From Ganoderma boninense (lineage: Eukaryota; Basidiomycota; Agaricomycetes; Polyporales; Polyporaceae), in contig CM035305.1 of NCBI GenBank assembly GCA_002900995.3, positions 124,001-188,000 of the forward strand: a DNA stretch of 64,000 bases, read 5' to 3'. The position numbers were made by a program, and so were the translations under genes. Within the stretch, counting starts at the first letter, position 1, and every line of letters starts with the position of its first letter. This document shows positions 22,831 to 35,100 of the stretch, one piece after another. A model generated the notes under the pieces. It did no database searches, was not told the DNA's origin, and worked only from the letters and a program-made list of their open reading frames with translations.

Positions 22831-24490
22831 TCCTTGTAGCCTCGTCTACGCTGTCCTGCAGACCCGGACTCGGACTCGGAATCCAATTCGGACGCGGACG
22901 CCCGCTCGTGGATGGCCGGCGTCATGGATGGCAATGGCGGCGCGCGGGCGCGCGGTACCTAGTGAGGGCTATGAAAGTCGAAGGAGACTAAGTACGTGTT
23001 GTATTCGATTACCGATTACGAGCGCGGCGATGGGAGTGTATGTATGCGGAGGGTGTACGGATAACGATACGGTTCCTTGGAGTTTACGTTTATGAGTCAT
23101 GACGGAGCGAGATGACGAAGCGGGGATCAAGATGGTGGTGTGTACGTCGAATCTCGATGTTGAGGCAAGAACCGATATGTACTCACATGGCTTCGAAAAT
23201 CCGGTACGATGGACATCCCGTGTTGCAACCTCCACAGCACTGCCTTCAGTAAGGTCTGAAAGACGAGGTGGGATCAACTTTTGGCATCTGATCGGAGGCG
23301 CCTGAGTTCGCCGAGTTAGCGGCGTGCGGTCCACAGGATGACTACGCACCATCACCCTGGCCTCGCGGTCCACGTCAATCCGTTTAATACGCGTGGGGGG
23401 TAGCAGTTGCGATTCAGCTGAGTAACGTGGCTGCTGACCATGACCCCAGCGCCATTTGATTTGGACGGAGGTGACTGTTGAAAAATCCGTTGGAGGTCGA
23501 GCAGAGCAGCGAAGACGAGTGAATTCCGGTTGTCCTGTACGTATCATCGTGGCACAGAGGCAAACTGATGAGTACAAAAATGTACTTACAATTGCGCATC
23601 GTATCGTACGTCGGGGATTCCCGGTGAGCAAGCGCTCGCCCGCCCAAAATCTGTGTTTCACCTTATCAACCTCCGTGCTCCGTTCCAACAGTGATTACTT
23701 ACCAATACCCATAGTTACATCTATACCGAACGGGGTCAGTCAGAAGGCGGAGACTCCGACCGGAGATGAGAGGAGGGAGACGAAACCCTGCGGCCGCGGC
23801 GCGACGCGCCGCAGTATGGCAGGCGCCCTAGGTCACAGTCACATCAGTTCAGAGTCACGCATCCCGTAGGAAACCGGGGCCGCATTCCGACACTCGGAGA
23901 GGGGGAGCGGAGCACTTGAGGGCTGCTCAGGCTACCGTCATCTGGCTACCGTCAAAGCTGAAACTGCCAGGCAGGTCAGGAAATGGCACGTTCGTTTACA
24001 TCCATTCCGATTCCTCGAATAAGGTCACTCGGCAGCATTAGCACTACTACATCTATATCTCGGCAAGGAATCCTGATTGGTGAGCAATCCGATCCGCCAG
24101 TGGGAACTTGAAGAACTTGCTGACATCGTGCACCTTCAGGTGATTTCGCCTCAAACATGCATCAAGTTTGTTTGGTCTTGGCCTCCATCTGTACCTATTT
24201 TCGGCCAAATACAGCATTCAAGAAACATCGAAAATGCTTCACGGTAGATTGGCGGCCGACCGGACCCAACGAGACACCAGACTCAGCCGTCCCGGAAGCG
24301 GTTACTTACCTATACCCTACCCTTTCTTCCACCGGATTGACCTCCCCCCGCCACTCAGATTTTTATGTTTCCTGCAAACCCGTAATCGGTTTGCTGCCGG
24401 GCTGTATTTAAAAGGCTGGTCGCGGTCCAACCGTTCATATCAGCACCCTCCCCGCCCTCTGTACAACTTGACCATTCACTCGTGCACGTC
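22831..24490. other. Intergenic region between the SDR copies
   Basis: Contains the end of duplication unit 1 and the upstream block of unit 2 (from about 23210). A minus-strand frame at 23450-23290 is the decayed partner of the one at 20960-20730. No complete gene recognised. Confidence 0.45.
24405..24415 (+). promoter_or_regulatory. Conserved TATA-like box of SDR copy 2
   Basis: TATTTAAAAGG about 80 bp before the start codon, matching the box upstream of copy 1. Confidence 0.45.
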
Positions 24491-25582
24491 ATGTCTTCAA
24501 CCGTCTGGTTTGTTACTGGGTTCGTCAGCGATCTTGTCATTCTTCCCGTCGCTATCTTCATTATCGTCACCCACGCTCATCCATTCCCCCTTCATCGCGC
24601 ACAGGACTAACCGGGGCATCGGCCTCGAGATCACGAAGCAGCTCCTTCAAACCCCTACCAACACCGTCCTCGCCGCCTGCCGCGACCCCTCCAAAGCCGA
24701 CGCCCTGAAAGCCCTCAGCGCCTCCGCGGGCGGGCGACTGCACGTCCTCCGCCTCGACGTGACAGACACCCAGTCGATCAAGGACGCCGCGAGCGAGGCG
24801 ACCAAGATCCTCGGAGGCAAGGGCATCGACTACCTCATCAACAACGCCGGCGTCGTGCGTACCAGTCCCTCATCCCCTCCCCCTCCTCCTCTCTCCACCA
24901 TGCCCCTCCTCTTTTCTCCCCGTCCCCTCTGCCCCTCTCCTTAGCGCCTTGCTTACCTTCTCCCGCGACGGCAGAACCCCGGCGGGGCGGACACAGCGTA
25001 CGCCTTCAACGAAGCCGACTTCACGACGGCGTTCCGCACGAACGTCGTCGGGCCCGCCGTCGTCGCCGCGGCGCTGCTCCCGCTCGTCGAGCGCGGCGCG
25101 CGGAAGACGGTCGTGAACATCTCGAGCACCGTCGGCAGCATCGGCGTCGCCGCGGGCCCCCCCGAGTCCTTCCCCTTCCGCAGCATCTGCGTCTCGTACG
25201 CCGCGTCCAAGGCCGCGCTCAACATGCTCGTGCGTCTCTCTCGTGCTTTTGCTGCTCCTGCTGCTCCTGCTGTTGCGACGTTTCTAACCACGACGACGAC
25301 TTCGCATGTGCAGGTCGCGAAGCAGGCCGCGGACCGCCCCGACATCACCTCCATCGCCGTCTGCCCCGGGCACCTCCAGACAGGTGCGTCCGCCCCTCTG
25401 CAGACTGCAAGTGGTGTGAGGCTGACGATCTGTTTTGTTCGGCGCGCACAGACATGGGCGGGCCGACGGCGGCGACGCCCGTGTCGGAGGGCGTCGCGGG
25501 GGTGCTCAAGGTCGTCGCGGGGCTCACGCCCGAGGACAGCGGCGCGTTCTTCAACAATTCGGGCGCGCGTGTGCAGTGGTGA
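24491..25582 (+). CDS. Short-chain dehydrogenase/reductase, copy 2
   Basis: Tandem paralogue of the SDR at 21725. Exons 24491-24519, 24605-24854, 24975-25229, 25314-25383, 25452-25582; 244 residues. All catalytic features are kept: TNRGIG, LDVTD, NNAG, ISSTVGS, YAASK, CPGHLQTD. Exon 3 has a net gain of four codons (GVAAGPPESFPF region), just before the YAASK helix, where SDRs shape the substrate pocket. Exons 1, 2, 4 and 5 are the same length as in copy 1. The C-terminus ends SGARVQW. Both copies have intact frames and splice sites, so both are probably expressed and may be diverging in substrate. Confidence 0.9.
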
Positions 25583-26203
25583 TCCTGGCGCTTCCTGGGG
25601 CCTGATTTATCATTTGCGAGCATGCGGGTGTTTTGCTGACTTGCCCGGGTCACGCATCGGAGTCGGACGCGGGCTCGTGGTCAAGGGACAGTGGCTGGCG
25701 TAATGGATCGGCTTGATTGCGTGCGGGCGCACGGCGCTGTCGACGTCACTGAGGCCTAGGAAAGTCGAAGAAGACTTAATCTATTCTATTCGACTATCGA
25801 TTACTGATTACGAGCTCGGTATGGGAGTGTATGTATGTATGCGGAGGGTGTGCGGATAACGACACAGTAACCCGGACTTTATGACTGAGCGGGATGACGG
25901 GGGGGGGGGGGCGGGGGGATAACGATGGTGGAGTATGTTGATGGCGACGTCGATGTGGATTATGGGCGAACTACTATGATGAGCTCGAGCGCAAGCACGG
26001 TTGGTAAGTAAACGAATGTCAAATGTCCTCCCGATCTACAGGAACGCGAATCGCGAATCGCGCGAGGCCCGATGGCATTGGGATAGCTGTGCTGTGTGCT
26101 GTGTGCCGTTAGGCTCCATGTACATAGCGCCCCGCGGCCGCTGCAGGCCGACGTTGGTGAGTATGCCCGGATGGGCCTCCGCGGCGCGAGGTGATCGGCG
26201 TAA
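25583..26203. other. Intergenic region
   Basis: Holds the downstream block of duplication unit 2 and a G-rich run (25899-25919). No gene seen. Confidence 0.55.
25899..25919 (+). repeat. Poly-G tract
   Basis: A run of G interrupted by a single C and followed by AT. Length in such tracts is prone to sequencing error. Confidence 0.8.
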
Positions 26204-27267
26204 CTACGTGCTGGTTGCGTATGTCGAGACGGTCGAGGAGACGGTCTGCGCGGAAGGAGACGACGGGCTCTCCTCGCTCGGACTGTAGGCCGTCTGCTCC
26301 GTCGCTCCCTTGCTCCTCGAGCTCAACGCCGGCAGCGCCACCGGCTCTGGTATGGCGATTGTGGTGCGCGTCTCGTGCGACGAGAGCTCATCGTAGCTCG
26401 GCGGCGCCTCCCCGCAGGAGTTGTACCCGACGCTGTACGGCCTGATCGTGTGCAGGCTTTCGTCTTGCGGAGTTCTCCGCGACCGCGACAGCGTCGAACC
26501 GATGCTCGGCCTCTCGCTCCTGCCGGTGCATCCTGCGACAACACCAACGTCAGATGTCAGCGATGTTGGCGATTTCGCACAGGCAACGGCAACGCACCAT
26601 AGTCACCAGACCCTCCCCGCAGCCTTAGCACTTGGAGGACGCGCTTGCCTCTCCGGCGGAGGACGTACACGACGGCGACAGCGATTACGAGGAGCACGCC
26701 GACGACGACCCCCGACACGACCCCGGTGATAAGCCCTGTCCGGAGCGACGACGATGACCCTGAGTCGGGCGAAGAACCTCCACTCGCGACAGACGACACC
26801 GTCACAGTTGTATTAGCGAGCTCCTCTGACGGCGGACAGTGGACGGGCGGCGGCTCGGTTGATGTCGCCAAGGAGCCTATCGCTTCGCGGCTCGTCCCTG
26901 GGGGCATAGAGATTGTGGAGCTGGATGTGGGCCCGGGTTGGGGTGTCAGTGTCGCCGTGGTGCGCCATGCCGTAGTGGTGGCGGAGACGGTGACGGTGAT
27001 GGTTTGGCTGAGCCCGTCATGGTACCCGTTCTCCTCGCCGAGAATATCTGGGTAGCGCGAAAGAGTGGACTGGGAGAGAGTATTCCGAGGTGTGTGGGGA
27101 AGAGGCGACATGACAGCGTGGTCGACGGTGCGCACCTCGAGTCCCATTATATCCCCCCCCCCCCCGCAGGTTGGCGCAGTGTAATTTGGTTCAGGTGCTG
27201 GTACCTGGTAAGGACAGATATGCTGGATACTGAGATGTGAAATACAGGCGTTGTTCGAGATCCGCAT
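26204..27267 (-). CDS. Single-pass membrane protein with S/T-rich ectodomain and PPxY tail
   Basis: Two exons: 27267-26598 and 26532-26204 (phase-1 intron), about 332 residues. The N-terminal part contains a Ser/Thr/Pro-rich stretch (SQTITVTVSATTTAW onward), likely O-glycosylated. One transmembrane segment follows, SGVVVGVLLVIAVAVVYVL, with a basic stop-transfer RRRGKR. The second exon is a cytosolic tail, Ser/Pro/Arg-rich, with APPSYDEL, a PPxY motif that in fungi recruits WW domains of Rsp5/Nedd4-type ubiquitin ligases. The layout resembles fungal wall-sensor or mid2-like proteins, but no diagnostic domain is visible. The start is uncertain: the first Met gives no signal peptide, so a true first exon may lie upstream of the poly-C tract. 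Confidence 0.62.
27153..27165 (+). repeat. Poly-C tract (13 C)
   Basis: Uninterrupted run of C; if the membrane-protein gene extends this far it codes for glycines on the minus strand. Its length sets the frame and is a weak point for the gene model. Confidence 0.8.
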
Positions 27268-28612
27268 GGATAGAACTCCGAACGATGAAGGTGGGTGTTA
27301 CAAGGTGAGAGAGGAAAGGCAACCATCGAAGGCGGACAATTAGATCACGACCGCGCCGGCATAAGAGACATACATACCACAGGGGACTCTTAAACCAGGG
27401 GGAGATAGCACATCGGCTGGGCGGCAGGGAAGGACGATCAGGATACCAGATACAGCCACCGAATACGGAGGATCCCTGTATTTGGCGGGAGCGGCGGCTG
27501 TTTCGGGGACACAATAGACGCAGGAGATGTTGCTTGTCGTTTTCCGAGCCGTTCAACTTGTTAGGATGTAGCAGACTAGACCCCGCATACAACGTTAGCG
27601 AGAGTTCCAGGGCGTGAAGGGACCTGATTGGGCGAGAACTCGCCGTGGCAGCCATAACTTCCCATATCGATAGGCAGAGGGTTAAAGGAGGTGTTATCTT
27701 TGTCTAGTGTATGCAGGACATCGCTGGATGTGGCATTCGTGTGCGGGGATTGGAGTCTCGAAGCTAGTGTTGCATACTGCACGATCAGAAGTATTAACCG
27801 GACTATATGCACCAGCTAATGCGCGAACCTCATTCTAACAACAGTAGGACATTGGTATAAAGCATAATTCCGAGCGTCTTGAGGGAGAGAGGGAGGGATA
27901 CGGGAACTGTTGTCACCGGAAAGATCTCATTGACTCACCTTCGAGTAGCCAGGAAGGGGCCGACTGTGCTCGACGCACCCCATGCATTGTAAGGGCAGAA
28001 AAGCCTCAATTCCACCATATCTTGAGGGTTTCCGAGCGATGTTTATTGGGTGGTGCTATCCAGGGCGCTCCTTGTCCAGCATTATTCGTCTTGCCTCTTC
28101 TTGCCTCGGGCTAATGTCTGGAACTAAGAGCGACTTCAAAAAGACGGTGATGACGTGTGGTGGCAGGGCGGTGACATTCCAAAGGAGTGCACTGAGACGA
28201 TTCATAGTAGATAAGAGGACGGGGTCGTTGTTGCCACTATAGAGGTTGGATGTCGAAACTCGATGGTAACGAAAAAGAAAGGGCGTGGCCACTGCCACAA
28301 GCCAGAGTCGTGGCTCGACCGGATTCCTCAAAAGGCAGTTTAGACGCACATGCTCAGATCGGGACTTGTGGCTGTGAGTGGCCGACCATAGTCGAGAGTG
28401 GACAAGTTGAAGTTGGACGTCCGAACCGTTCAATAGTACGTTCAATAGTACGTTTATTACAACAGCCAAATATTCCTACAACCATGACTACAACACTGCA
28501 TCGAGGCCATTGCACTTACTACATAGCACAAGCACATTCCGCAGTGTGCGAAGGGTCCAACAATCCGCCCACACAACCTGAGTAGTACTAACCATCCAGG
28601 TCCATCCTTCAC
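27268..28612. other. Region without a recognised gene
   Basis: A minus-strand frame at 28469-28056 (137 residues, containing LLWNVTALPPHVITVFLKSL) is the longest; I recognise no domain and no convincing partner exon. A doubled GTTCAATAGTAC motif lies near 28426-28450. Confidence 0.4.
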
Positions 28613-31600
28613 TCAAAGGCACTCCCACTTCTGAGCGCCCATGGCGACCAGCCGATTAAACAGCTCGTCCCGCCCCTTCACCGCGGTGATCACCCTCCGT
28701 CCGCCCCACCGATCCACGATCTCCAGCCCATCCAACACCTCTCTTCCCGTCGCCCACCCGACGACCAGCTTCCCCTTCCACCCGAACCCGCCCACCTTCC
28801 TCAGCGCCACAATGTCCGCCACGCCCACCGAGAACTCGCCCTCGATCCCCTCCACTCCGCCGGCGTCCGCGAGCGTAGCGCGGAGCCGCTTCTCCGCGAC
28901 GAACGAGACGCACGGCGACGCCGCGCTCGACACGACCAGCACGCGGCCCTTCCGCCCGCGCACCCTCCCCGAGAAGCTCGTCGGGCCCTCCCGCTCCATC
29001 GTCTCCCCCTTCACCTCCCCTTCCTTCTCCTTCTTCTCCTTCTTCTCCTTCTCCACCTCCTTCTCCCGCTCTTCTCCCTGTCCGCCCGTTCGTCCCTCTC
29101 CCTCCGAGGGATCGCGCTCCGTCCGCACGTCCACCGCAATCTCCACCCCGCCCTTCGAGTTCAAGTTCAAGTTCAAGCCCGCGGCATCCCGGGGCGAGGG
29201 CGGCACGGCGCCGAGCCTGCGCTTCGCGTGCTCGTCGCCCGCCTTCGCCTTGAGGTGGTCGACGCCCAGCACGCCGCCGACGCCCGCCCGCGTCGTCTTC
29301 TTCAGGAACCCGACCAGCTTCGAGCCGCGTTTCTTCACGCTCGTCTTCCCCACGTCCGAGTCGCCAGCGCCTGCGCCCTTGTCGCTCACGCTCGCGACGC
29401 TCTCGCGGTCCGCGCCCTCCTCCGCCTCCGCGTACGTGCTGCCTTCCGACCACGACGTCTCGCCTTCTGTGTGTGTAACGGAGGCGTCGTGGTCCTCCTT
29501 GACCCCATCAACGTCGTAATTGTCCGTGTCGAATGCGAAGTCGTGCTCCTTGAGCTGCTCAGCCGCCTCTGGTGGATGCGAGGCCCCCGGACTCGCCTCG
29601 CGGGCAGCAGTGGCAGTCTGGAACGGGCGCGGGATGGGCGGAGGTGGCAGCGGCGCATGCGCTTGCTCCGCGACGCGAAGCAAGGTCAGCGTGAGCTGTG
29701 CGTTGGTCGGTACACCCTTCAAGATCGTCCTGCTCGCAAAGTCAGAAATCATCAAACTCGACGAAGGGTCTACGTACCTCCTGAGAGCCAGACGTTCACG
29801 CCAATGAGGGACCCGACGATTGAGCCTGTCAAGCGCATTCGACAGGATCGGCTGCGAGAAGAAAAGGAGACCAGCAAAGAACGACATCCCACGCAGGACA
29901 GCCTCCACGCGAAAGATCACAGACACGATGAGCAGGGGGAGCACCACAGCAGCCATCCGCAGCCTCGCCTCGTACATCGGGAACGGCGGGACAGGCTCCA
30001 GCGCGCTTTGAGCACCCGACAGACCCGTCAGCCTTCATTTATTCTTCCGAAGAAAGCCCAGCTCAGTACTCACTTCGCAGCCCTCTCCCACCCATCCGCG
30101 ACGTCCGCAATCACCCTCATGACCGGGCGCATCTTCTCCCACAGCGCGCCCTCCACGCTCGTCTTCGCGACGCGCGCCGCCGGGTCCTCCCTTCCCCCCG
30201 GGGCATCCGCAGTATCCTTCACGTCCTTCGCCCTCAGCGCGAGGTCGCTCGGGTCCGGGAGCGCCCCCGCGAACGAGTCCGAGCTCCTGCGCCCTTGCCC
30301 CCCTCGCTCCATCTCACCAGCACCGGTACCATCCGCTGGCGCTTCGCCCTCGCCCTTCTTATGTTTGGGCGTCCCGCCCTGGCCGAGGACGGTGCCCGCG
30401 CCGATCGCGGCGATGGACGCGACGAAGTGCGACGCTTCTCGCTCGACCGCTTCGCCCTGGTGCGCTTCGGGCGCCCCGGTGAGGGAGTCGCCCGAGCCCA
30501 GGGTCCCCGCACGAGGGACCTGCAGGTTGCCGGTCGTCGCGCTGACGGCGGCGAGGGGTGCGGGAGGGAAGAGCGCGCGTCGAGACGGGCGGTGGAACAT
30601 GAGGATGAGGAGCGTGGAGAGGAGCACCGCGGAGAGCACGTCGAGATACCAGGAGGCGAAATACGCCTGAGTCGGGCTCGTGAGCGCTGCGATACGCGAA
30701 GTGTGCAGATCGGCTCACCAGAGCAAATGCTATGGTGCGGCGCGGCTCATTCCAGGAACGGAGACGGGCGACGTGTTTCCCGAATGCGGCTACACCAACG
30801 ATCTGAACATACGCGTCGTGAGCAATGACGCCAAGGTACGGGCGCGTAATACTTACCACCGTCATGTACAGCCGTTCGAGGTTGGCACGGAGCTTGTCGG
30901 GCGAGAATTCTTCATCCATGGCGATCTCGAGGTCGAGGAGACCAGGAGAGGTGGATGGAATAGCTCGGACGTGTTGCACTTGCTGATAAGGGACGAGAGG
31001 TTAGACGTCGTATACGAGAAAGAGATGTCCCGGGAGCCAGCCGGGGAAACATGATGCAGGCCAGCAATGCGTTCTTCACTCTACTTCCCCTAACCACCTG
31101 CGCTGAAACGCATCAATGAAACAAGGTCTTTTACTCACCTTATTGAACCGCCTGATAAGCGTGAAGACGCTCTCGTTGTCAACTCCACGGATGAGCTGAA
31201 CAGGCCGAGCAACGTCGTCCCTCCACCCTAAGTCCTTGATTCCCGGGTCTTCGAGCGCAGCAGAGGTTGTGCGCTTGCTGTGGACGGGTGCAGCCGTAGC
31301 CAGGTGCTCCTTAAGGTCGTCTGCATTATCGGAATGCTCTGGTCCCAGAGGTTCTGGGAGCGGTTTGGTGAGAACATCCGGGGAGGCTTTGACCTCGACC
31401 CCAGTACCGGATGTTTCGGCATCTCGGGGCGGGGAATCTGCCTGTTGGTCCGTGACGATGGACGGTATACCAGCATGCCTAGGAGTAGTTTCGTCGGCTT
31501 GAGTAGTCCCTGCAGCCGTGAATATCCCGGAAGAAGGATCAGAAAGAGGAGCGACAGGGGCAGTTGTTCGGTGACTGTCGACGCCTTCGTGAGGCCACTG

Positions 31601-31645
31601 ACGAGGGAGACCGTCGAGCTGAGAGTCGTCGGCGTGTTCCGTCAT
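28613..31645 (-). CDS. DUF3292 membrane protein
   Basis: Large fungal protein family of unknown function. Six exons: 31645-31139, 30982-30857, 30802-30719, 30666-30074, 30005-29778, 29729-28613; all phases fit and give 884 residues. The opening ~130 residues are disordered and acidic. The family core begins ARPVQLIRGVDNESVFTLIR, then EFSPDKLRANLERLYMTV and FGKHVARLRSWNEPRRTIAF, then hydrophobic segments (SAVLLSTLLILMF; VVLPLLIVSVIFRVEAVL; FFAGLLFFSQPIL). Between these is GAPEAHQGEAVEREASHFV, another conserved block. The C-terminal third is a linker with charged repeats (EKEVEKEKKEKKEKEGE) and a folded end (RVLVVSSAASPCVSFVAEKR ... VVGWATGREVLDGLEIVD) reminiscent of GRAM/PH-like lipid-binding domains, which is a guess. 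It probably acts at an internal membrane. Confidence 0.78.
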
Positions 31646-32137
31646 CCTGAGCTGGGAGAGAGCGACCGTTTTTCCGACCCCCTGTCCATGGCGAGCAATT
31701 TATGACGAAATGGCGAGGAGGAGCAGGATGACGGCGCGGGTAAGAGCCACCTGCCTTGTGTGTTCTCACTCCGCGGGCCTAGTCACACTCCATGAATGTG
31801 ACGCATCGCATGTCACAGTGTCGTGAGTCACGGAGGCCCCGCAACTTCTTTGCATCACGGCGACGATGGATGTAAGGAATCATATACGCGACGTATCTAT
31901 TGCGTGGCGAATACAAACCAAATTCATGCTTCTCTAGCATATAAACCGACCGCGCTCGGATACAGGCCGATGCGCTGACGTTGAACAACGCTAGGACAGG
32001 ACTGGCGTGACCTCCACCGCCGTCCCTTGGCCATGACGTCATCCCCTCCGACGTACCATCTGCCAGGAAAACAGAGTCGCCAACGAAGAGTGGCCAATAG
32101 CACCGGATACGACCGCCACTTGCAAGCTCAGTGCCTA
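31646..32137. other. Intergenic spacer
   Basis: About 490 bp between the 3' end of the ENA-type ATPase and the start of the DUF3292 gene, both on the minus strand. It holds the DUF3292 promoter; nothing else recognised. Confidence 0.5.
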
Positions 32138-35100
32138 CTATGGCTGCACGTTCTCGGGAGGCACTCTCATCTTGCGTCGGAAATAGAGGCGTTTCGCGAA
32201 CTTCCAAAGCTCGACCACCACGAGGAAGATCAATGCGCCGATGAAGACGATACCCCACTGCCCGCACGCTGTTCAGCACCCACATTTCCACATGTTCTAA
32301 GAGAATAAAATTCGTACCTCCCAGCTTATCGGTGCATGCAGGAACACCTTTTCGTTGATGACAGGCAGGTAGACCACCACCAAGGTGCCCACAAATCCCA
32401 GGACGACGGACTGCAAAGAAACCAGTGCTCAGCGGTAAGTCATTGTCGTCCCGCTTAGTCGACTCACCCAGAACAACACTTGATTGGCCCACAGGTCCTG
32501 CGTCCATCGCGTCCATGGATTCTTCGCCCCGTCATGCATCCAGAAAACGCTCCAGCGCATGTCCAGCATCTCCCACGCAAGGAGCAGACACAGCCAGCTT
32601 GTCGTCGCGAAGCACGTCGCGCGGGCACGGAACACGATCTCGCACCCGTCGCGCGAGCTGTTGCAGCCGCCCGCGCCGAGGTCCCCACCCCCGAACCCCC
32701 ACACGACGAGGACGAACGAGGACAGGGAGATCACGCCAATGATGAAGCCGTAGGCACTCATGTCGACAAGCAGCTCTACACACCCCACGTTAGCGCAGCA
32801 ACTATAAACCCCCCTCAGAGGGCGGAGCTTACCTGTAGTCAGGATGCCGCGACGCGCGTCGTGAGGAGGGCGGCGCATGACGTTCGCCGCGGCGTCCTGC
32901 ATGCCCAAACCCATCGCGGGCGGACCGGACGTCACGACGACGATCCACAGCACCTCTACCGGGCTGAGAGGGAACACCGAGAGGCGCTCTTGGTCCTTGA
33001 AGGCGAGCCCGACCATCAGCACGATAGCCTGGCCGACGTTTCCGGCGAGGAGGTGGAGCGCGAAAGACTTGATGTTGTCAAACGAGCGCCGGCCTTCGCG
33101 GATGGCGGCGATTATGGACGCGAAGTTGTCGTCGGTCAACACGATGTCTGCACAGGTATATTAGAAGACTTGGGTACCCATATGCAAGAGCTCGATACGG
33201 GGCGTACCAGACGCGTTCTTCGCGACGTCAGAGCCACTGCCCATCCCGATGCCAACGTCCGCGCGCGACAAGCTCGGGCTGTCGTTCACGCCGTCCCCAG
33301 CTTTAGAGTCGCGAGAAAAGAACACGCCGTCAGCGCGGTTCTGTTACCCTGCAGTGGAATGTTCACTCACTCATCGCAGCAAACCTCTTCCTCCTATGCA
33401 GCGCCTCGATCATCCTGACCTTCGTCTCGGGAGAGCACCGCCCGACGACCCTCGGCAGCTCCTCCATCGCATCGACCTCTTCATCCGAGAGCCTGTCGAA
33501 CTCCTGCGCAGTCACGACCGTGTGCCTGGGCATGCGCGCGACGTCCGTGTCCTCGATGATACCAATCTCCTTCGCGATCGCCGTCGCCGTGCTCGGGTGG
33601 TCGCCCGTGAGCATGTGCACGACGATGCCCGCGCGGCGGCAGTCTTCGACCGCGAGGCGCGATTCGGGGCCTACGGCATGTGCCCGCGTTAACCAAGAAC
33701 CTCGAGCGCAAGCGAGTTGGAGACGAACGTACGCGGAGGGTCATATATCCCGACCAGCCCGAAGAACACCATGTCCTTCTCCACCTCGCCCCGCTCCACG
33801 CTCTCCGCACACTCCGAGTCCACCCACTCCCGCCCAGCCAGCGCGATGACGCGCAAGCCCGACTCCGCCATCCCGTCCACACTGCGCATGATCCCGTCCC
33901 GGTCCCCTGCCTCCATCATCCGATCGTCCTCTGCAGGCGTCCGGATGCCCACGCACGCGTCGAGCACACGCTCGGCCGCGCCCTTCATGAGCGCGACACA
34001 GGGCGCACGCGAGGCGCCGCCACACGGCGGACGGCGGAATATGACGGCCATGCGCTTGAGCTCGGACGAGAACGGGTGCTCCGCGAGCTGCTTGTAGCCC
34101 TGCCCGACGAACTGCGGGCGTCCGCGCGCAAACCGGTGCGCAAGGACCTGCAACGCACTGCATATATGTCAGAAATACGCGCAGGGAATACACGAAGGGC
34201 AGCAGAGGGAGACTGACATCTCTGTGGGGTCGCCGCGCGCCGCCCACGTCTTGCTCGGCGGCGGTTTTTCGTCGTCCAAGTCGGAAGGTTCCGCGTGTTC
34301 CTCGAAGACGGAGGCGATGTTGCAAAGCGCGGCGCACTCCAGGAGACCATCGAGGGCCGCGTTCGACGCGCTTGCCGCATCGCATCCTCGGCGTTCGTCG
34401 GTGCTCGGAGACATCCCATGCACATGTCCTTGCGCCGCGCGAAATACAAGCGTGCCATCGTGCGGGTTGAACGAGTCGCGCGAGTCCTCCAGCGTCCAGG
34501 TCCCCACTGAGGGCACCCAGACGACGCGCGCGACCATGCGCCCCTGCGTTAACGTCCCTGCATCGAAACAGGTCACATAAGTGGCGCCCACCGGTCTGAG
34601 ACTATCAGGCGACGATGCAGCGTACCTGTCTTGTCGGAACAGACGTCGCTGACCGCGCCGAGCGCCTCGATCGAGTCCAGCTTGCGCACGATGACATGGC
34701 GCGCGGCCATGCGCTTCATGCTCATCGCGAACGTGATCGTCAGCACCACGATGAGCGATGCCGGGATCATGCACAGTCCTGCACACGTCCAGCCCGCCCC
34801 CGTCATCAGTAATCAGCATTACTCCCTCGCACACACCAAGCCCCCGATGCCCAAGGAAAGACGCACCCGTCGACACCGCATATATGACGACCTCGCGGTC
34901 GCCCACGAACCGGTTCGCCGCCGCGACGACGAGCGCAAACACCACCGCGACGACGAACAGCGCGACCGCGAGCTGGCTCAGCCGCCGCTGCAGCGGCGTG
35001 CCCACGTTCACGCCCAGGAACCGCCCGACGGCGTCCCCCGCCGTGCGCGCGTGCGCGGACACGTAGTAGCGGAACAGCCTCAAGCTCCTCTTCCTCTTCC

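Larger units (their letters stand above)
20600..23100 (+). repeat. Tandem segmental duplication, unit 1
   Basis: Unit 1 (about 20.6-23.1 kb) matches unit 2 (about 23.2-25.9 kb) along its length: the upstream block with CACAGGATGACTAC, the block ending CGTCCCGGAAGCGGTTA, the TTTAAAGGCTGG promoter box, the whole SDR gene with the same five-exon structure, and a downstream block with GGGAGTGTATGTATG and GCGGATAACGA. Non-coding parts are clearly more diverged than the coding exons. Limits are approximate. Confidence 0.75.
23200..25900 (+). repeat. Tandem segmental duplication, unit 2
   Basis: Same order of blocks as unit 1, including an SDR gene and the shared downstream block near 25757-25868. 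It ends near a G-rich run at 25899-25919. Confidence 0.75.

Noticed and set aside
28056..28469. A membrane-protein gene on the minus strand
   Set aside because: One frame with some hydrophobic stretches but no family resemblance, start context or partner exons.
28641..29519. Long plus-strand frames across the DUF3292 gene (292 and 480 residues)
   Set aside because: Antisense shadows of a GC-rich coding exon; the minus strand carries the conserved family blocks.
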